From the NCBI GenBank assembly GCA_035650495.1, contig DASRHK010000064.1, positions 1 through 13,593 on the forward strand: a stretch of DNA of 13,593 nt, in the 5' to 3' direction. Position numbers and translations under genes: made by a program. The DNA comes from DASRHK01 sp035650495. GTDB lineage: Bacteria > Pseudomonadota > Gammaproteobacteria > Nevskiales > Nevskiaceae. The first letter of the stretch is position 1. Each line of letters opens with the position of its first letter. Below are positions 7,468 to 13,593 of this stretch, in pieces. A model generated the notes under the pieces. The model was not told the DNA's origin. It ran no database searches and saw nothing but the letters and a program-made list of their open reading frames with translations.

Positions 7468-7941
7468 TCAATGTCTCAGCAGCCGTTCTTTTTGCCGCTG
7501 CCAGTCCTTCTGCTTCTGGTCGTCGCGCTTGTCGTGTTTCTTCTTGCCCTTGCCCAGGCCCACCTGTAGCTTGGCGCGGCCGCGCGTCCAGTGCAGGTCG
7601 AGCGGGACCAGCGTGTAGCCGGCGCGCTCGACCTTGCCGATGAGCTTCGACAGCTCGCGCTCGTGCAGCAGGAGCTTGCGCGTGCGCGCAGGCTCGGGAT
7701 GGACGTGGGTCGAAGCCGAGTTGAGCGGCGTGATGTGCGCGCCGAACAGGAACGCTTCCTCATTGCGCACGATCACGTAGGCCTCGGCGATCTGGGCCCG
7801 GCCCGCGCGCAGGCTCTTCACTTCCCAGCCCTGCAGGGCGATCCCGGCCTCGTAGGTTTCCTCGATGAAATAGTCGTGGCGGGCACGGCGATTCGCCGCG
7901 ATCAACCGTGCCTCGTCCTGCTTGTCGTCCTTGTCGGCCAT
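7468..7941 (-). CDS. smpB: SsrA-binding protein SmpB
   Basis: SmpB binds the tRNA-like end of tmRNA and delivers it to stalled ribosomes. The 157-residue length is usual. Visible family signatures are the ARHDYFIEETYEAGIALQGWEVKSLR core (ARHDYFIEETYEAG then GWEVKSLR), the GRAQIAEAYV block, LLLHERELSKL, and a basic C-terminal tail with the conserved DKR and Trp that enters the decoding site and mRNA channel. The ATG at 7941 lies 21 bp from the divergent transporter ATG. A perfect TATAAT on the - strand ends 5 nt before the start, and no Shine-Dalgarno is visible, so the mRNA may be leaderless. Its RNA partner, ssrA, lies about 1.6 kb downstream on the same strand. Confidence 0.97.
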   Translation of the reverse strand: MADKDDKQDEARLIAANRRARHDYFIEETYEAGIALQGWEVKSLRAGRAQIAEAYVIVRNEEAFLFGAHITPLNSASTHVHPEPARTRKLLLHERELSKLIGKVERAGYTLVPLDLHWTRGRAKLQVGLGKGKKKHDKRDDQKQKDWQRQKERLLRH

Positions 7942-7962
7942 GCGAAATTATAGAATTGGCCG
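7942..7962. promoter_or_regulatory. 21-bp divergent promoter region, smpB and transporter
   Basis: The - strand has TATAAT (7952-7947), 5 nt from the smpB ATG. The + strand has TATAGA (7949-7954), 8 nt from the transporter ATG. Neither side has a recognisable Shine-Dalgarno. Any -35 elements would fall within the opposite coding sequence, and none is convincing. Confidence 0.5.
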
Positions 7963-9345
7963 ATGCGCATCCGCGAAAGCAGCCACGGCTACTGGTCGTC
8001 CACGCGCGCATTCATCTGGGTCGCCGGCGGCGCCACGATGGGCATCGGCGGCGTCGTGCGTCTGCCGTTCCTGGCGGCGGCGCATGGCGGCTCGGCGTTC
8101 TGGCTGGTCTATCTGATCGCGCTCGGGATGCTGACGTGGCCGCTGCTCACGGCCGAATTGATCATGGGACGATGGACGCGCGAGGACGTGATCTCCGGCT
8201 TCGCGGTGCTGACGCGCGCGGCGACCGCGCAGCCGTTCTGGAGGCATCTCGGCGTGCTCGCGCTCGCAGCCGCGGCGCTGATCCTGTCGTACTACAGCGT
8301 GATCGCAGGTTGGTACATGGCGTACTCGCTGCGCTCCGCCGGCGGCATGCTGAGCGGCGTAGATCTCGAGCGCATCCGCGTGCTGTTCTACGACCTCGCG
8401 CAGGATCCGGAGCGCAGCCTCGCGTGGCACACGATCTTCATGGCGACGACTTGCCTGATCGTCGCGCACGGCGCGCGCGACGGCATCGAGCGCGCAGCGT
8501 CGTACCTCGCGCCGGCGAGCTTGCTCTTCGCCGTCCTGCTGTTCGTCGCCGGCGTGCTCGACCATCGCGCGCCGCCGGCGCTCGCGCAGCTCTACGGATT
8601 CCGGCTCGGCGAGCTCGGCTGGCGCGGCGTGCTCGAAGCGCTCTATCAGGCGTTCTACACGCTCGGCCTCGGTCTCGGCGTGATGATCGCCTACGGCAGC
8701 TATCTGCCTTCGCAAACGGCAGTGCCGCGCATCGCCGTTGCCGTGATCGGCGCGAAGACGCTGTTCGCGGTGATGATCGGCACCGTGCTGTTCATCCTGC
8801 TCGACGCGCCGGGAGCCGAGCCGGATCAGGGCGTGGTGCAGATCTTCGTGCAGCTGCCAGCCGTGCTGTCCGGCGATTCGGCGGGTCACGCGCTGTCGAT
8901 CCTGATCTACGTGACGCTGCTGATGGTCACGCTGCTGTCGGCGGTGGCGCTGCTCGAGCCGCCGACGCGCTGGTTGATGGAGCGCTTCCGCGTGCCGCGC
9001 GTGTTCGCCGCGATCAACTGCGCGCTGGTGATCTGGTTCGTGGGGCTGGGCACGCTGCTGTCGTTCAACGTGATCGGCGACTTCCGCGTGTTCGGCTTGA
9101 ACTACTTCGAGATCCTGCAGTGGCTGACCGCGCGGCTGCTGGTCCCTGCGAGCGTGTTCCTGATCTGCACCTACATCGTCCGCGTGCTGCCGGCGGACGT
9201 CGCCCGCGCCGGCTGGGGCGAGCGCGATCGGGCGCTGTTCCATCCGTGGTATCAGCTGCTGCGCTATCCGGTCCGATTGAGCCTGATCGCGGTGCTGCTG
9301 GTCAGCACCGGCGTGGTGGACTGGCTCGTGTCGCTGTGGAGCTGA
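7963..9345 (+). CDS. NSS/SNF-family (LeuT-fold) transporter, atypical sodium sites
   Basis: The 460-residue polytopic protein has about 11-12 hydrophobic segments. TM1 (GGATMGIGGVVRLPFL, then HGGSAF) aligns with the GLGNxWRFPxxxxxNGGGAF signature of neurotransmitter:sodium symporters. TM6 (AFYTLGLGLGVMIAYGSYL) and TM8 (LLSAVALLEP) also fit the family, so the fold assignment is firm. By ungapped alignment with LeuT, the sodium-1 ligand Asn27 is Gly30 and Asn286 is Lys265, while Thr254 is kept as Thr233. At sodium-2, Thr354 is Leu325 while Ser355 is kept as Ser326. It may therefore not be sodium-coupled. The substrate is unknown, possibly an amino acid as in the family. It is divergent from smpB and overlaps rnfH by 10 bp. 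Confidence 0.87.
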   Translation: MRIRESSHGYWSSTRAFIWVAGGATMGIGGVVRLPFLAAAHGGSAFWLVYLIALGMLTWPLLTAELIMGRWTREDVISGFAVLTRAATAQPFWRHLGVLALAAAALILSYYSVIAGWYMAYSLRSAGGMLSGVDLERIRVLFYDLAQDPERSLAWHTIFMATTCLIVAHGARDGIERAASYLAPASLLFAVLLFVAGVLDHRAPPALAQLYGFRLGELGWRGVLEALYQAFYTLGLGLGVMIAYGSYLPSQTAVPRIAVAVIGAKTLFAVMIGTVLFILLDAPGAEPDQGVVQIFVQLPAVLSGDSAGHALSILIYVTLLMVTLLSAVALLEPPTRWLMERFRVPRVFAAINCALVIWFVGLGTLLSFNVIGDFRVFGLNYFEILQWLTARLLVPASVFLICTYIVRVLPADVARAGWGERDRALFHPWYQLLRYPVRLSLIAVLLVSTGVVDWLVSLWS

Positions 9346-9626
9346 TCGAAGTCGAAGTCGCTTACGCGCTGCCGGACGAGCAGGTGCTGCTGAAAGTCCG
9401 CGTCGCCGCCGGCGCGACACTGCGCGATGCGATCGACGCGTCCGGGATCCTGCGGCGATTCCCGCAGATCGATCTCGCGCGCGACGCGGTCGGCGTTTTC
9501 GGGAAAGTCGCGAAGCTCGACGATCGCTTGAGCGCGGGCGATCGCGTGGAGATCTATCGGCCGCTGACGATGGATCCGAAGCAGGCGCGGCGCCAGCGGG
9601 CGCTCAAGAAACGTCAGCCCGGCTGA
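9336..9626 (+). CDS. rnfH: RnfH-family ubiquitin-like (beta-grasp) protein
   Basis: The 96-residue product matches RnfH (formerly UPF0125): IEVEVAYALPDEQ near the N-terminus, GATLRDAIDASGIL, VGVFGKVAKLDDRLSAGDRVEIYRPL, and the basic end PKQARRQRALKKRQ. The family has a beta-grasp, ubiquitin-like fold of unsettled function. It is linked by name to the Rnf complex and by position to smpB/ratA. The first possible start is GTG at 9336, inside the end of the transporter gene (10-bp overlap), with no good Shine-Dalgarno, so translational coupling is likely. The C-terminus overlaps the end of bamE on the other strand. Confidence 0.92.
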   Translation: MELIEVEVAYALPDEQVLLKVRVAAGATLRDAIDASGILRRFPQIDLARDAVGVFGKVAKLDDRLSAGDRVEIYRPLTMDPKQARRQRALKKRQPG

Positions 9627-10012
9627 TCGCCGCGGACCTTCTCTTCCTTGAGCTTCTTCTCTTCCTTGGCCGCGCTGCCGGTGTCCGGCGCAGTCTTGTC
9701 GCCGCCGCTGGGCGGCGCGGCGCCTTCGGTGCGCGCGAGCTTGTCGCCGTCGAAGTAGAGCGACACGGTCCGCGTGAACACCTGTCCGCGTGGCGTCTTG
9801 TAATAGCCGACGTAATCCCAGCGATCGTCGCGGAACGGGCTCGCGGCGAGCGGCGTGCCCATCAGGAAGCGCACCTGGTCGCGGGTCATGCCGGTCTTGA
9901 GCTGATCGAGCTGCTTCTGCTCGATGACGTTGCCCTGCCGGGTCGGCAGCTTGTAGACCAGCCCGCAGGCGGGCAGGGAAAGCGCGAGGCACAGCGCGAC
10001 GAGCTTGCGCAT
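9614..10012 (-). CDS. bamE: Outer-membrane assembly lipoprotein BamE (SmpA/OmlA)
   Basis: BamE is the small lipoprotein of the BAM complex that inserts beta-barrel proteins in the outer membrane. The ATG at 10012 gives a signal peptide with lipobox LPAC (Cys16). The BamE domain follows: QGNVIEQKQLDQLKTGMT, QVRFLMGTPL, DRWDYVGYY and VSLYFDGDKLAR are characteristic. The 132-residue product ends in a hydrophilic tail rich in Lys and Glu (KEEKKLKEEK), beyond the family core. Upstream in-frame Met codons would lie across the fur promoter region and break the signal peptide, so they were rejected. The gene is divergent from fur (70-bp gap) and its last 13 bp overlap the end of rnfH. Confidence 0.95.
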   Translation of the reverse strand: MRKLVALCLALSLPACGLVYKLPTRQGNVIEQKQLDQLKTGMTRDQVRFLMGTPLAASPFRDDRWDYVGYYKTPRGQVFTRTVSLYFDGDKLARTEGAAPPSGGDKTAPDTGSAAKEEKKLKEEKVRGDQPG

Positions 10013-10082
10013 GGAGTTTGGTTTGCGGATTTGGATCGGGAACCTGAGCAATAATACTCGAAACCCCCCGGACGACGGCTGC
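10013..10082. promoter_or_regulatory. Divergent bamE/fur promoter region
   Basis: This 70-bp gap contains one AT-rich patch. On the + strand it reads AATAAT (10050-10055), a -10 candidate that puts the start about 21 nt before the fur GTG. On the - strand the same patch reads TATTAT (10056-10051), placing the bamE start about 30 nt before its ATG. -35 elements are poor on both sides. No convincing 19-bp Fur box is visible. Confidence 0.5.
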
Positions 10083-10523
10083 GTGGAAACCAAGGACTTA
10101 AGGAACGCCGGGCTCAAGGTCACGCTGCCGCGCGTGAAGATCCTCGAGATGCTGGAGTCGAATCCCGCGCAGCATCTGTCGGCGGAGGACATCTACCGGC
10201 GGATGATGGAGCTCGGCGAGGACGTCGGGCTCGCGACGGTCTATCGCGTGCTGACGCAGTTCGAAGCAGCCGGACTGGTACGCCGCCATCACTTCGAAGG
10301 CGGCCATGCCGTGTTCGAGCTGGAGCGCGGCCATCACCACGATCACATGGTGTGCATCAAGTGCGGGCACGTCGTGGAGTTCGAGGACGAGATCATCGAG
10401 AAGCGCCAGCGCGCGCGCGCCGAGGAGCTCGGCTTCAAGCTGACCGAGCACAGCTTGATCATGTATGGTGAGTGCACGCGGCAGGGCTGCCCGAACCTCC
10501 GGACGGCGCCGCGCAAATCTTGA
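10083..10523 (+). CDS. fur: Ferric uptake regulator Fur
   Basis: Fur represses iron-uptake genes when bound to Fe2+. The 146-residue product has the winged-helix segments GLKVTLPRVKILEMLE and LSAEDIYRRM, followed by VGLATVYRVLTQFEAAGLV, then the metal-binding segment GGHAVFEL and HHHDHMVC. It has two structural-zinc cysteine pairs, Cys91/Cys94 and Cys131/Cys136, like E. coli Fur and unlike Pseudomonas Fur. GTG at 10083 was chosen because the protein then begins METKDLRNAGLK, as in homologues. An ATG further upstream would overlap the bamE start and add an unrelated leader. The Shine-Dalgarno is weak. It is divergent from bamE, and an exported repeat-protein gene begins 14 bp downstream. Confidence 0.96.
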   Translation: METKDLRNAGLKVTLPRVKILEMLESNPAQHLSAEDIYRRMMELGEDVGLATVYRVLTQFEAAGLVRRHHFEGGHAVFELERGHHHDHMVCIKCGHVVEFEDEIIEKRQRARAEELGFKLTEHSLIMYGECTRQGCPNLRTAPRKS

Positions 10524-10537
10524 ACAGGGGAAGGGTC

Positions 10538-10891
10538 ATGAAACACGTTTCCACGATTGCCGCTGCGCTGTGTCTCGCCGCGTCGGCGGCCTGGGCGGCT
10601 GACGAAGGCGGCACGACCGTCGGCCAGGACATCCATCAGGGCGCCGTCGACGTCGGCCACGGTGTGAAGGAAGGCGCGCACGAAGTCGGCCACGGCGTGA
10701 AGAGCGGAGCGCACAAGGCCGCGCGGGCGACGAAGAAAGCCGCCAAGGCGACCGGTCACGCCGTCGCGGACACCGCGCGCACGGTCGGCCACGGCATCAA
10801 GGAAGGCGCGACGGAAGTCGGTCACACCGTGAAGGAAGCGGTGACCGGCAAGCCGGCCGAACCGCCCGCGACGGCACCGGCGCAGCAGTAG
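10538..10891 (+). CDS. Small exported protein with seven 11-residue LEA-like repeats
   Basis: ATG at 10538 follows the strong Shine-Dalgarno AGGGGAAGGG (10526-10535). The 117-residue product begins with a Sec signal peptide (about 1-20, likely cleavage AWA/AD). Residues 28-104 divide exactly into seven 11-mers, for example VGHGVKEGAHE, VGHGVKSGAHK and VGHGIKEGATE. A Pro/Ala tail follows. The 11-residue period with Ala, Gly, Lys and Glu is like group 3 LEA (LEA_4) and related amphipathic helices, usually disordered until dried or membrane-bound. It is probably periplasmic and cotranscribed with fur (14-bp gap). The His residues could also bind metals. I do not recognise a named gene. The stop is 4 bp from the recN stop. 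Confidence 0.85.
   Translation: MKHVSTIAAALCLAASAAWAADEGGTTVGQDIHQGAVDVGHGVKEGAHEVGHGVKSGAHKAARATKKAAKATGHAVADTARTVGHGIKEGATEVGHTVKEAVTGKPAEPPATAPAQQ
10619..10849 (+). repeat. Seven 33-bp coding repeats
   Basis: Units start at 10619, 10652, 10685, 10718, 10751, 10784 and 10817. Units 2 and 3 share most of GTCGGCCACGG-GTGAAG, and unit 6 is close to them. Units 4 and 5 have diverged (AARATKKAAKA, TGHAVADTART). The pattern suggests growth by tandem duplication. Confidence 0.85.
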
Positions 10892-10895
10892 CCCG

Positions 10896-12578
10896 CTAGC
10901 CCGATCGCGCGCGCTCGAGCAGCTCGCGCGCGTGATCGAGCGCGGTGCTGGTGACTTCCACGCCCGCCTGCATCCGGGCGAGCTCCTCGACCCGTTCCTT
11001 GCGCGCGAGCTTGCGCATGTTCGTGAACGTCTGCTTGCCGCGCACTTCCTTGCCGATCGCGTAGTGCTGCTCGCCTTGGGCCGCGACCTGCGGCAGATGC
11101 GTCACTGACAGCACCTGCCGACCCGCCGCGAGCTCGCGCAGCTTGCGGCCGACGATCTCGGCCACCCCACCGCCGATGCCGGCGTCGACTTCGTCGAAGA
11201 TCAGCGTCGCTGCGGCATCGCGCCGGTTCGCGACGAGCTGGATCGCGAGCGACAGGCGCGACAGCTCGCCACCCGACGCCGTCTTCGCGAGCGATCGCGC
11301 CGGCTGTCCCGGATTCGCGCTGAAGTCGAAGCGTACGTCGTCGTCGCCCTGAAGCGACGGCGTTTCTCTCGAAGCATTCTCGATCGCGACGACGAGCTGC
11401 GCCTTCGGCATGCCGAGCTCGCGCGCGATCGCGCTGACTTTCTTCGCGAGCGCCTCGCCGGATTTCTTCCGTGCCGCTGTGAGCGCGCCGGCGGCCTTTC
11501 GATAGGCCGTGAGCGCCGCCGCGATCCGCGCGTCGATCTTCGACAGGCGCTCCGAGGCGTCGGCCGACGCGTCGACGGCCCTGCGCAGCTCATCGAGGCG
11601 CGCCGGCAATTGCTCGTGACGCACGCGATGCTTGCGCGCGACGTCGTGGATCGCGGCGATGCGACGCTCGACTTCCGCGAGGCGCTGCGGATCGAGGTCC
11701 ATGCGGTCGAGCTCGCCGCGGATCGCTCGCGCGGCCTCCTGCGCGCGCACCTGCGCATCGGTGATCGTGGCTTCGATCTCGACGAATCCTTCGTGCAGCG
11801 GCGAGAGTCGCGCGACCAGGTTGCGCACCTGCGAGAGCTGATCGTGCACGCTCGCTTCGCCGCCATAGAGCATCGCTTCGGCGGCGGCGCCGTCCTCGAG
11901 GATCTTCCCGGCGTGCGCGAGACGCTTCTGCTCGGCGTCGAGACGCTCGAGCTCGCCGTCCTCCAGCGCGAGCGCTTCGAGCTCGCGCAGCTGATGCTTC
12001 GAGAGATCGATCTCCGCCGGATCGCGACCGGCGGCCGCCCGGAGCTGATCGCGCTCCTCAGTCGCCGAGCGCCACTCGCGCACCGCCGAGGCGACTGCCT
12101 CGAGCTCCTTGCGATGGCTGCCGAATTCGTCGAGCAGCGCGCGCTGCGCGTCGCCTCGCAGCAGCGACTGGTGCTCGTTCTGGCCGTGGATCTCCACGAG
12201 CCGCTCGCCGAGGTCGCGCAATGCCGCGGCAGTCGCAGCGGCGCCGTTGATCGTCGCGCGCGTGCGGCCTTCGCTCATCACGACGCGACGGACGAGACAC
12301 GTATCGCGATCGTCAGGGTTCTCCATCGCCTGATCGGCGAGCCATGCGCGCGCGGCGGCGATGTCCTTGACGTCGAACTCGGCGGAGACTTCAGCCTGGG
12401 TCGCGCCGGCCCGCACCAGCGCCGCATCCGCGCGATCGCCGAGCAGCAGCCCGAGCGCATCGATCAGGATCGACTTGCCGGCGCCGGTCTCGCCGGTCAA
12501 GACGGAGAAGCCGCCGTCGAAATCGAGCGCGAGCTCTTCGATGACCGCGAGGTTGCGGATCGACAGTTGTCGCAGCAT
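10896..12578 (-). CDS. recN: DNA repair protein RecN
   Basis: RecN is an SMC-like ATPase that acts at DNA double-strand breaks. The 560-residue product has the family N-terminus MLRQLSIRNLAVIEEL, Walker A GETGAGKS (residues 29-36, Lys35), the IHGQNEHQSLL motif, a long coiled-coil middle section with a hinge region, the ABC signature SGGELSR and Walker B LIFDEVDAGIGG followed by the VTHLPQVA segment. Length is normal. The start ATG at 12578 is 6 bp downstream of the nadK stop, so both form one operon. No LexA-type palindrome (CTGT, N8, ACAG) is visible before recN or nadK, although recN is an SOS gene in many bacteria. Its stop lies 4 bp from the end of the convergent repeat-protein gene, with no terminator visible between them. 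Confidence 0.97.
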   Translation of the reverse strand: MLRQLSIRNLAVIEELALDFDGGFSVLTGETGAGKSILIDALGLLLGDRADAALVRAGATQAEVSAEFDVKDIAAARAWLADQAMENPDDRDTCLVRRVVMSEGRTRATINGAAATAAALRDLGERLVEIHGQNEHQSLLRGDAQRALLDEFGSHRKELEAVASAVREWRSATEERDQLRAAAGRDPAEIDLSKHQLRELEALALEDGELERLDAEQKRLAHAGKILEDGAAAEAMLYGGEASVHDQLSQVRNLVARLSPLHEGFVEIEATITDAQVRAQEAARAIRGELDRMDLDPQRLAEVERRIAAIHDVARKHRVRHEQLPARLDELRRAVDASADASERLSKIDARIAAALTAYRKAAGALTAARKKSGEALAKKVSAIARELGMPKAQLVVAIENASRETPSLQGDDDVRFDFSANPGQPARSLAKTASGGELSRLSLAIQLVANRRDAAATLIFDEVDAGIGGGVAEIVGRKLRELAAGRQVLSVTHLPQVAAQGEQHYAIGKEVRGKQTFTNMRKLARKERVEELARMQAGVEVTSTALDHARELLERARSG

Positions 12579-12584
12579 CGCGTG

Positions 12585-13478
12585 CTACGCCCGCTCGGTG
12601 GGCGTCTGCCCGCGACCCCAGCGCAGCTTGTCGCGCAGGATGGCGAAGTAGTCGAAGCCGCGCGGATGGATGAGCCGAAGCGGGAAGGGCGCGCGCTGGA
12701 TCTCGACCGAATCGCCCGGCAGCAGGTTTTCGTCGTACTGGCCGTCGAACGTCGCCGTCGCGCTGATGCGCTCGGAGCCGCCCATCACGAGGCGTACGGT
12801 GCGATCGCCGCTGACCACGATCGGGCGATCCGACAGCGTGTGCGGGCAGATCGGCACGAGCGAGATCGCCGACAGGCTCGGATGCAGGATCGGCCCGCCA
12901 CCGGACAACGCGTACGCAGTCGATCCCGTCGGTGAGGAGACGATCATGCCGTCGGCGCGGTGCAGGCTGATGAACTGCTGGTCGAGCCAGGTCTCGAACT
13001 CGAGCATGCGGATCGTCGCCTGATTGCGGAACACGACGTCGTTGATGGCGATGTAGGGTCCGCCCTGGTTGCCCGCGGCGCGGCGCACGCGCGCGGACAG
13101 GATGGTGCGATCGTCGACCTCGTATTCGCCGTTCATCACGGCGGCGAGCGTCTCGCGCATCGAATCGGGAGCGACGTCGACCATGAAGCCGAGCCGGCCC
13201 TGATTGATGCCGAGCACCGGCACGCCGGCCGGCGCGAGCGAGCGCCCTGCGTTGAGCAGCGTGCCGTCGCCGCCGACGACGATCGCCAGCTTGGCGCGCT
13301 TGGCGAGCTCGTCGCGGCTCACGCGCGCGCCGGGCAATCCGGTCGGCATGTGATCGCCGTCTTCGATCAGCACTTCGGCGCCGAGCTCGCGCAGGAGCGG
13401 GCAGAGCACCCAGAGCGTGTCCTTGGCGCTCGCCGAAGTTCTCTTGCCGATGACGCCGACGACGGGGAATTTCGTCAT
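12585..13478 (-). CDS. nadK: NAD kinase
   Basis: NadK phosphorylates NAD to NADP. The 297-residue product has the catalytic GGDGT motif (residues 69-73), LGINQGRLGFMVD, the NDVVF segment and the SPTGSTAYALSGGGP motif, all diagnostic of the family. The start ATG at 13478 precedes the strand VVGVIGK that opens the nucleotide-binding domain. The Shine-Dalgarno is weak. It is the first gene of a nadK-recN operon (6-bp gap) and divergent from the probable hrcA. The 47-bp gap to hrcA holds a small palindrome. Confidence 0.97.
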   Translation of the reverse strand: MTKFPVVGVIGKRTSASAKDTLWVLCPLLRELGAEVLIEDGDHMPTGLPGARVSRDELAKRAKLAIVVGGDGTLLNAGRSLAPAGVPVLGINQGRLGFMVDVAPDSMRETLAAVMNGEYEVDDRTILSARVRRAAGNQGGPYIAINDVVFRNQATIRMLEFETWLDQQFISLHRADGMIVSSPTGSTAYALSGGGPILHPSLSAISLVPICPHTLSDRPIVVSGDRTVRLVMGGSERISATATFDGQYDENLLPGDSVEIQRAPFPLRLIHPRGFDYFAILRDKLRWGRGQTPTERA

Positions 13479-13506
13479 TGCACGGTGGGGTTCCGACGCG
13501 GTCGAG

Positions 13507-13517
13507 GCTAAGTTAGC
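13507..13517. promoter_or_regulatory. Short palindrome GCTAA-G-TTAGC between nadK and hrcA
   Basis: A perfect inverted repeat with 5-bp arms lies 8 bp before the hrcA ATG. The arms match the core of CIRCE half-sites (TTAGCACTC, GAGTGCTAA) but in the inside-out order and without the 9-bp spacer, so it is not a canonical CIRCE. It could also be part of the -10 region of either gene. Confidence 0.3.
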
Positions 13518-13525
13518 ATGCCGCC

Positions 13526-13593
13526 ATGACCTCGATTCAGATCGATCGCCGCGCCGCCGACCTGTTGCGGCTGCTCATCGAGCGCTACGTCCG
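13526..13593 (+). CDS. hrcA: Probable heat-shock repressor HrcA (3' end outside window)
   Basis: Only 22 codons are visible. The peptide reads MTSIQIDRRAADLLRLLIERYV, matching the first helix of the HrcA winged-helix domain (typically L-ER---LL--LVERYI). HrcA represses dnaK/groE-type operons through CIRCE elements. The ATG at 13518 is out because it runs into a stop after three codons. No clear Shine-Dalgarno is visible. Position next to nadK-recN supports the call, as hrcA often lies beside these genes in proteobacteria. Identification rests on a short segment. Confidence 0.75.
   Translation, partial: MTSIQIDRRAADLLRLLIERYV

Noticed and set aside
7948..9420. Long open frame (490 codons) on the - strand opposite the transporter
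   Set aside because: Arg/His/Gln-rich translation without any domain; the + strand encodes a clear membrane protein.
10005..10082. Upstream ATG that would extend Fur by 26 residues
   Set aside because: The extension runs through the bamE start and the shared promoter and is absent from known Fur N-termini. GTG at 10083 gives the conserved start.
11610..12935. Long + strand frame opposite recN and nadK
   Set aside because: It spans two genes with intact Walker and NAD-kinase motifs on the other strand. Its translation has no recognisable domain.
13479..13525. LexA box upstream of nadK-recN
   Set aside because: recN is often SOS-controlled, so I looked for CTGT, N8, ACAG in the gap and before recN. 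None is present.

Overview
High-GC proteobacterial chromosome. The set smpB, rnfH, bamE, fur, recN, nadK and hrcA, together with a tmRNA that encodes an ANDxNYALAA-type tag, points to Gammaproteobacteria. A betaproteobacterial relative is not excluded, because the nadK-recN-fur-bamE grouping also occurs there. I see no insertion sequence, prophage, CRISPR array or tRNA gene.

Region 1 (1-5494, + strand) is a signalling cassette. It begins with the 3' part of a very large HAMP-array hybrid histidine kinase (HAMPs, GAF, coiled coil, HisKA, HATPase, three receivers). A second hybrid kinase follows 20 bp later (receiver, coiled coil, HisKA, HATPase, receiver). Four bp after that comes a small predicted lipoprotein with a transthyretin-like fold. 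Tight spacing suggests one transcript, which ends at a strong bidirectional terminator (5513-5537).

Region 2 (5543-7941, - strand) holds the two partners of trans-translation, ssrA (tmRNA) and smpB, with a membrane-anchored class III adenylate cyclase gene between them. The tmRNA tag reads as AANDANYALAA (first Ala from the charged tmRNA). The 42-bp gap upstream of ssrA contains a sequence resembling a sigma-E promoter.

Region 3 (7963-10012) has a divergent LeuT-fold transporter of the NSS/SNF family, which seems to have lost several canonical sodium ligands. It overlaps rnfH, and rnfH converges on and overlaps bamE. The transporter occupies the place where ratA usually sits between smpB and rnfH in related genomes. 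The smpB/transporter intergenic is only 21 bp and contains back-to-back -10-like elements without Shine-Dalgarno sequences, so both mRNAs may be leaderless.

Region 4 (10083-13593) has fur (divergent from bamE), then a small exported protein built from seven 11-residue LEA-like repeats, then a convergent nadK-recN operon on the - strand, and finally the first codons of a probable hrcA on the + strand.

Overall, the window combines sensory kinases with housekeeping and stress genes: ribosome rescue, outer-membrane assembly, iron regulation, DNA repair, NADP supply and heat-shock control. The least conventional parts are the repeat protein after fur, the sodium-site-degenerate transporter, the cyclase between smpB and ssrA, and the altered tmRNA tag.
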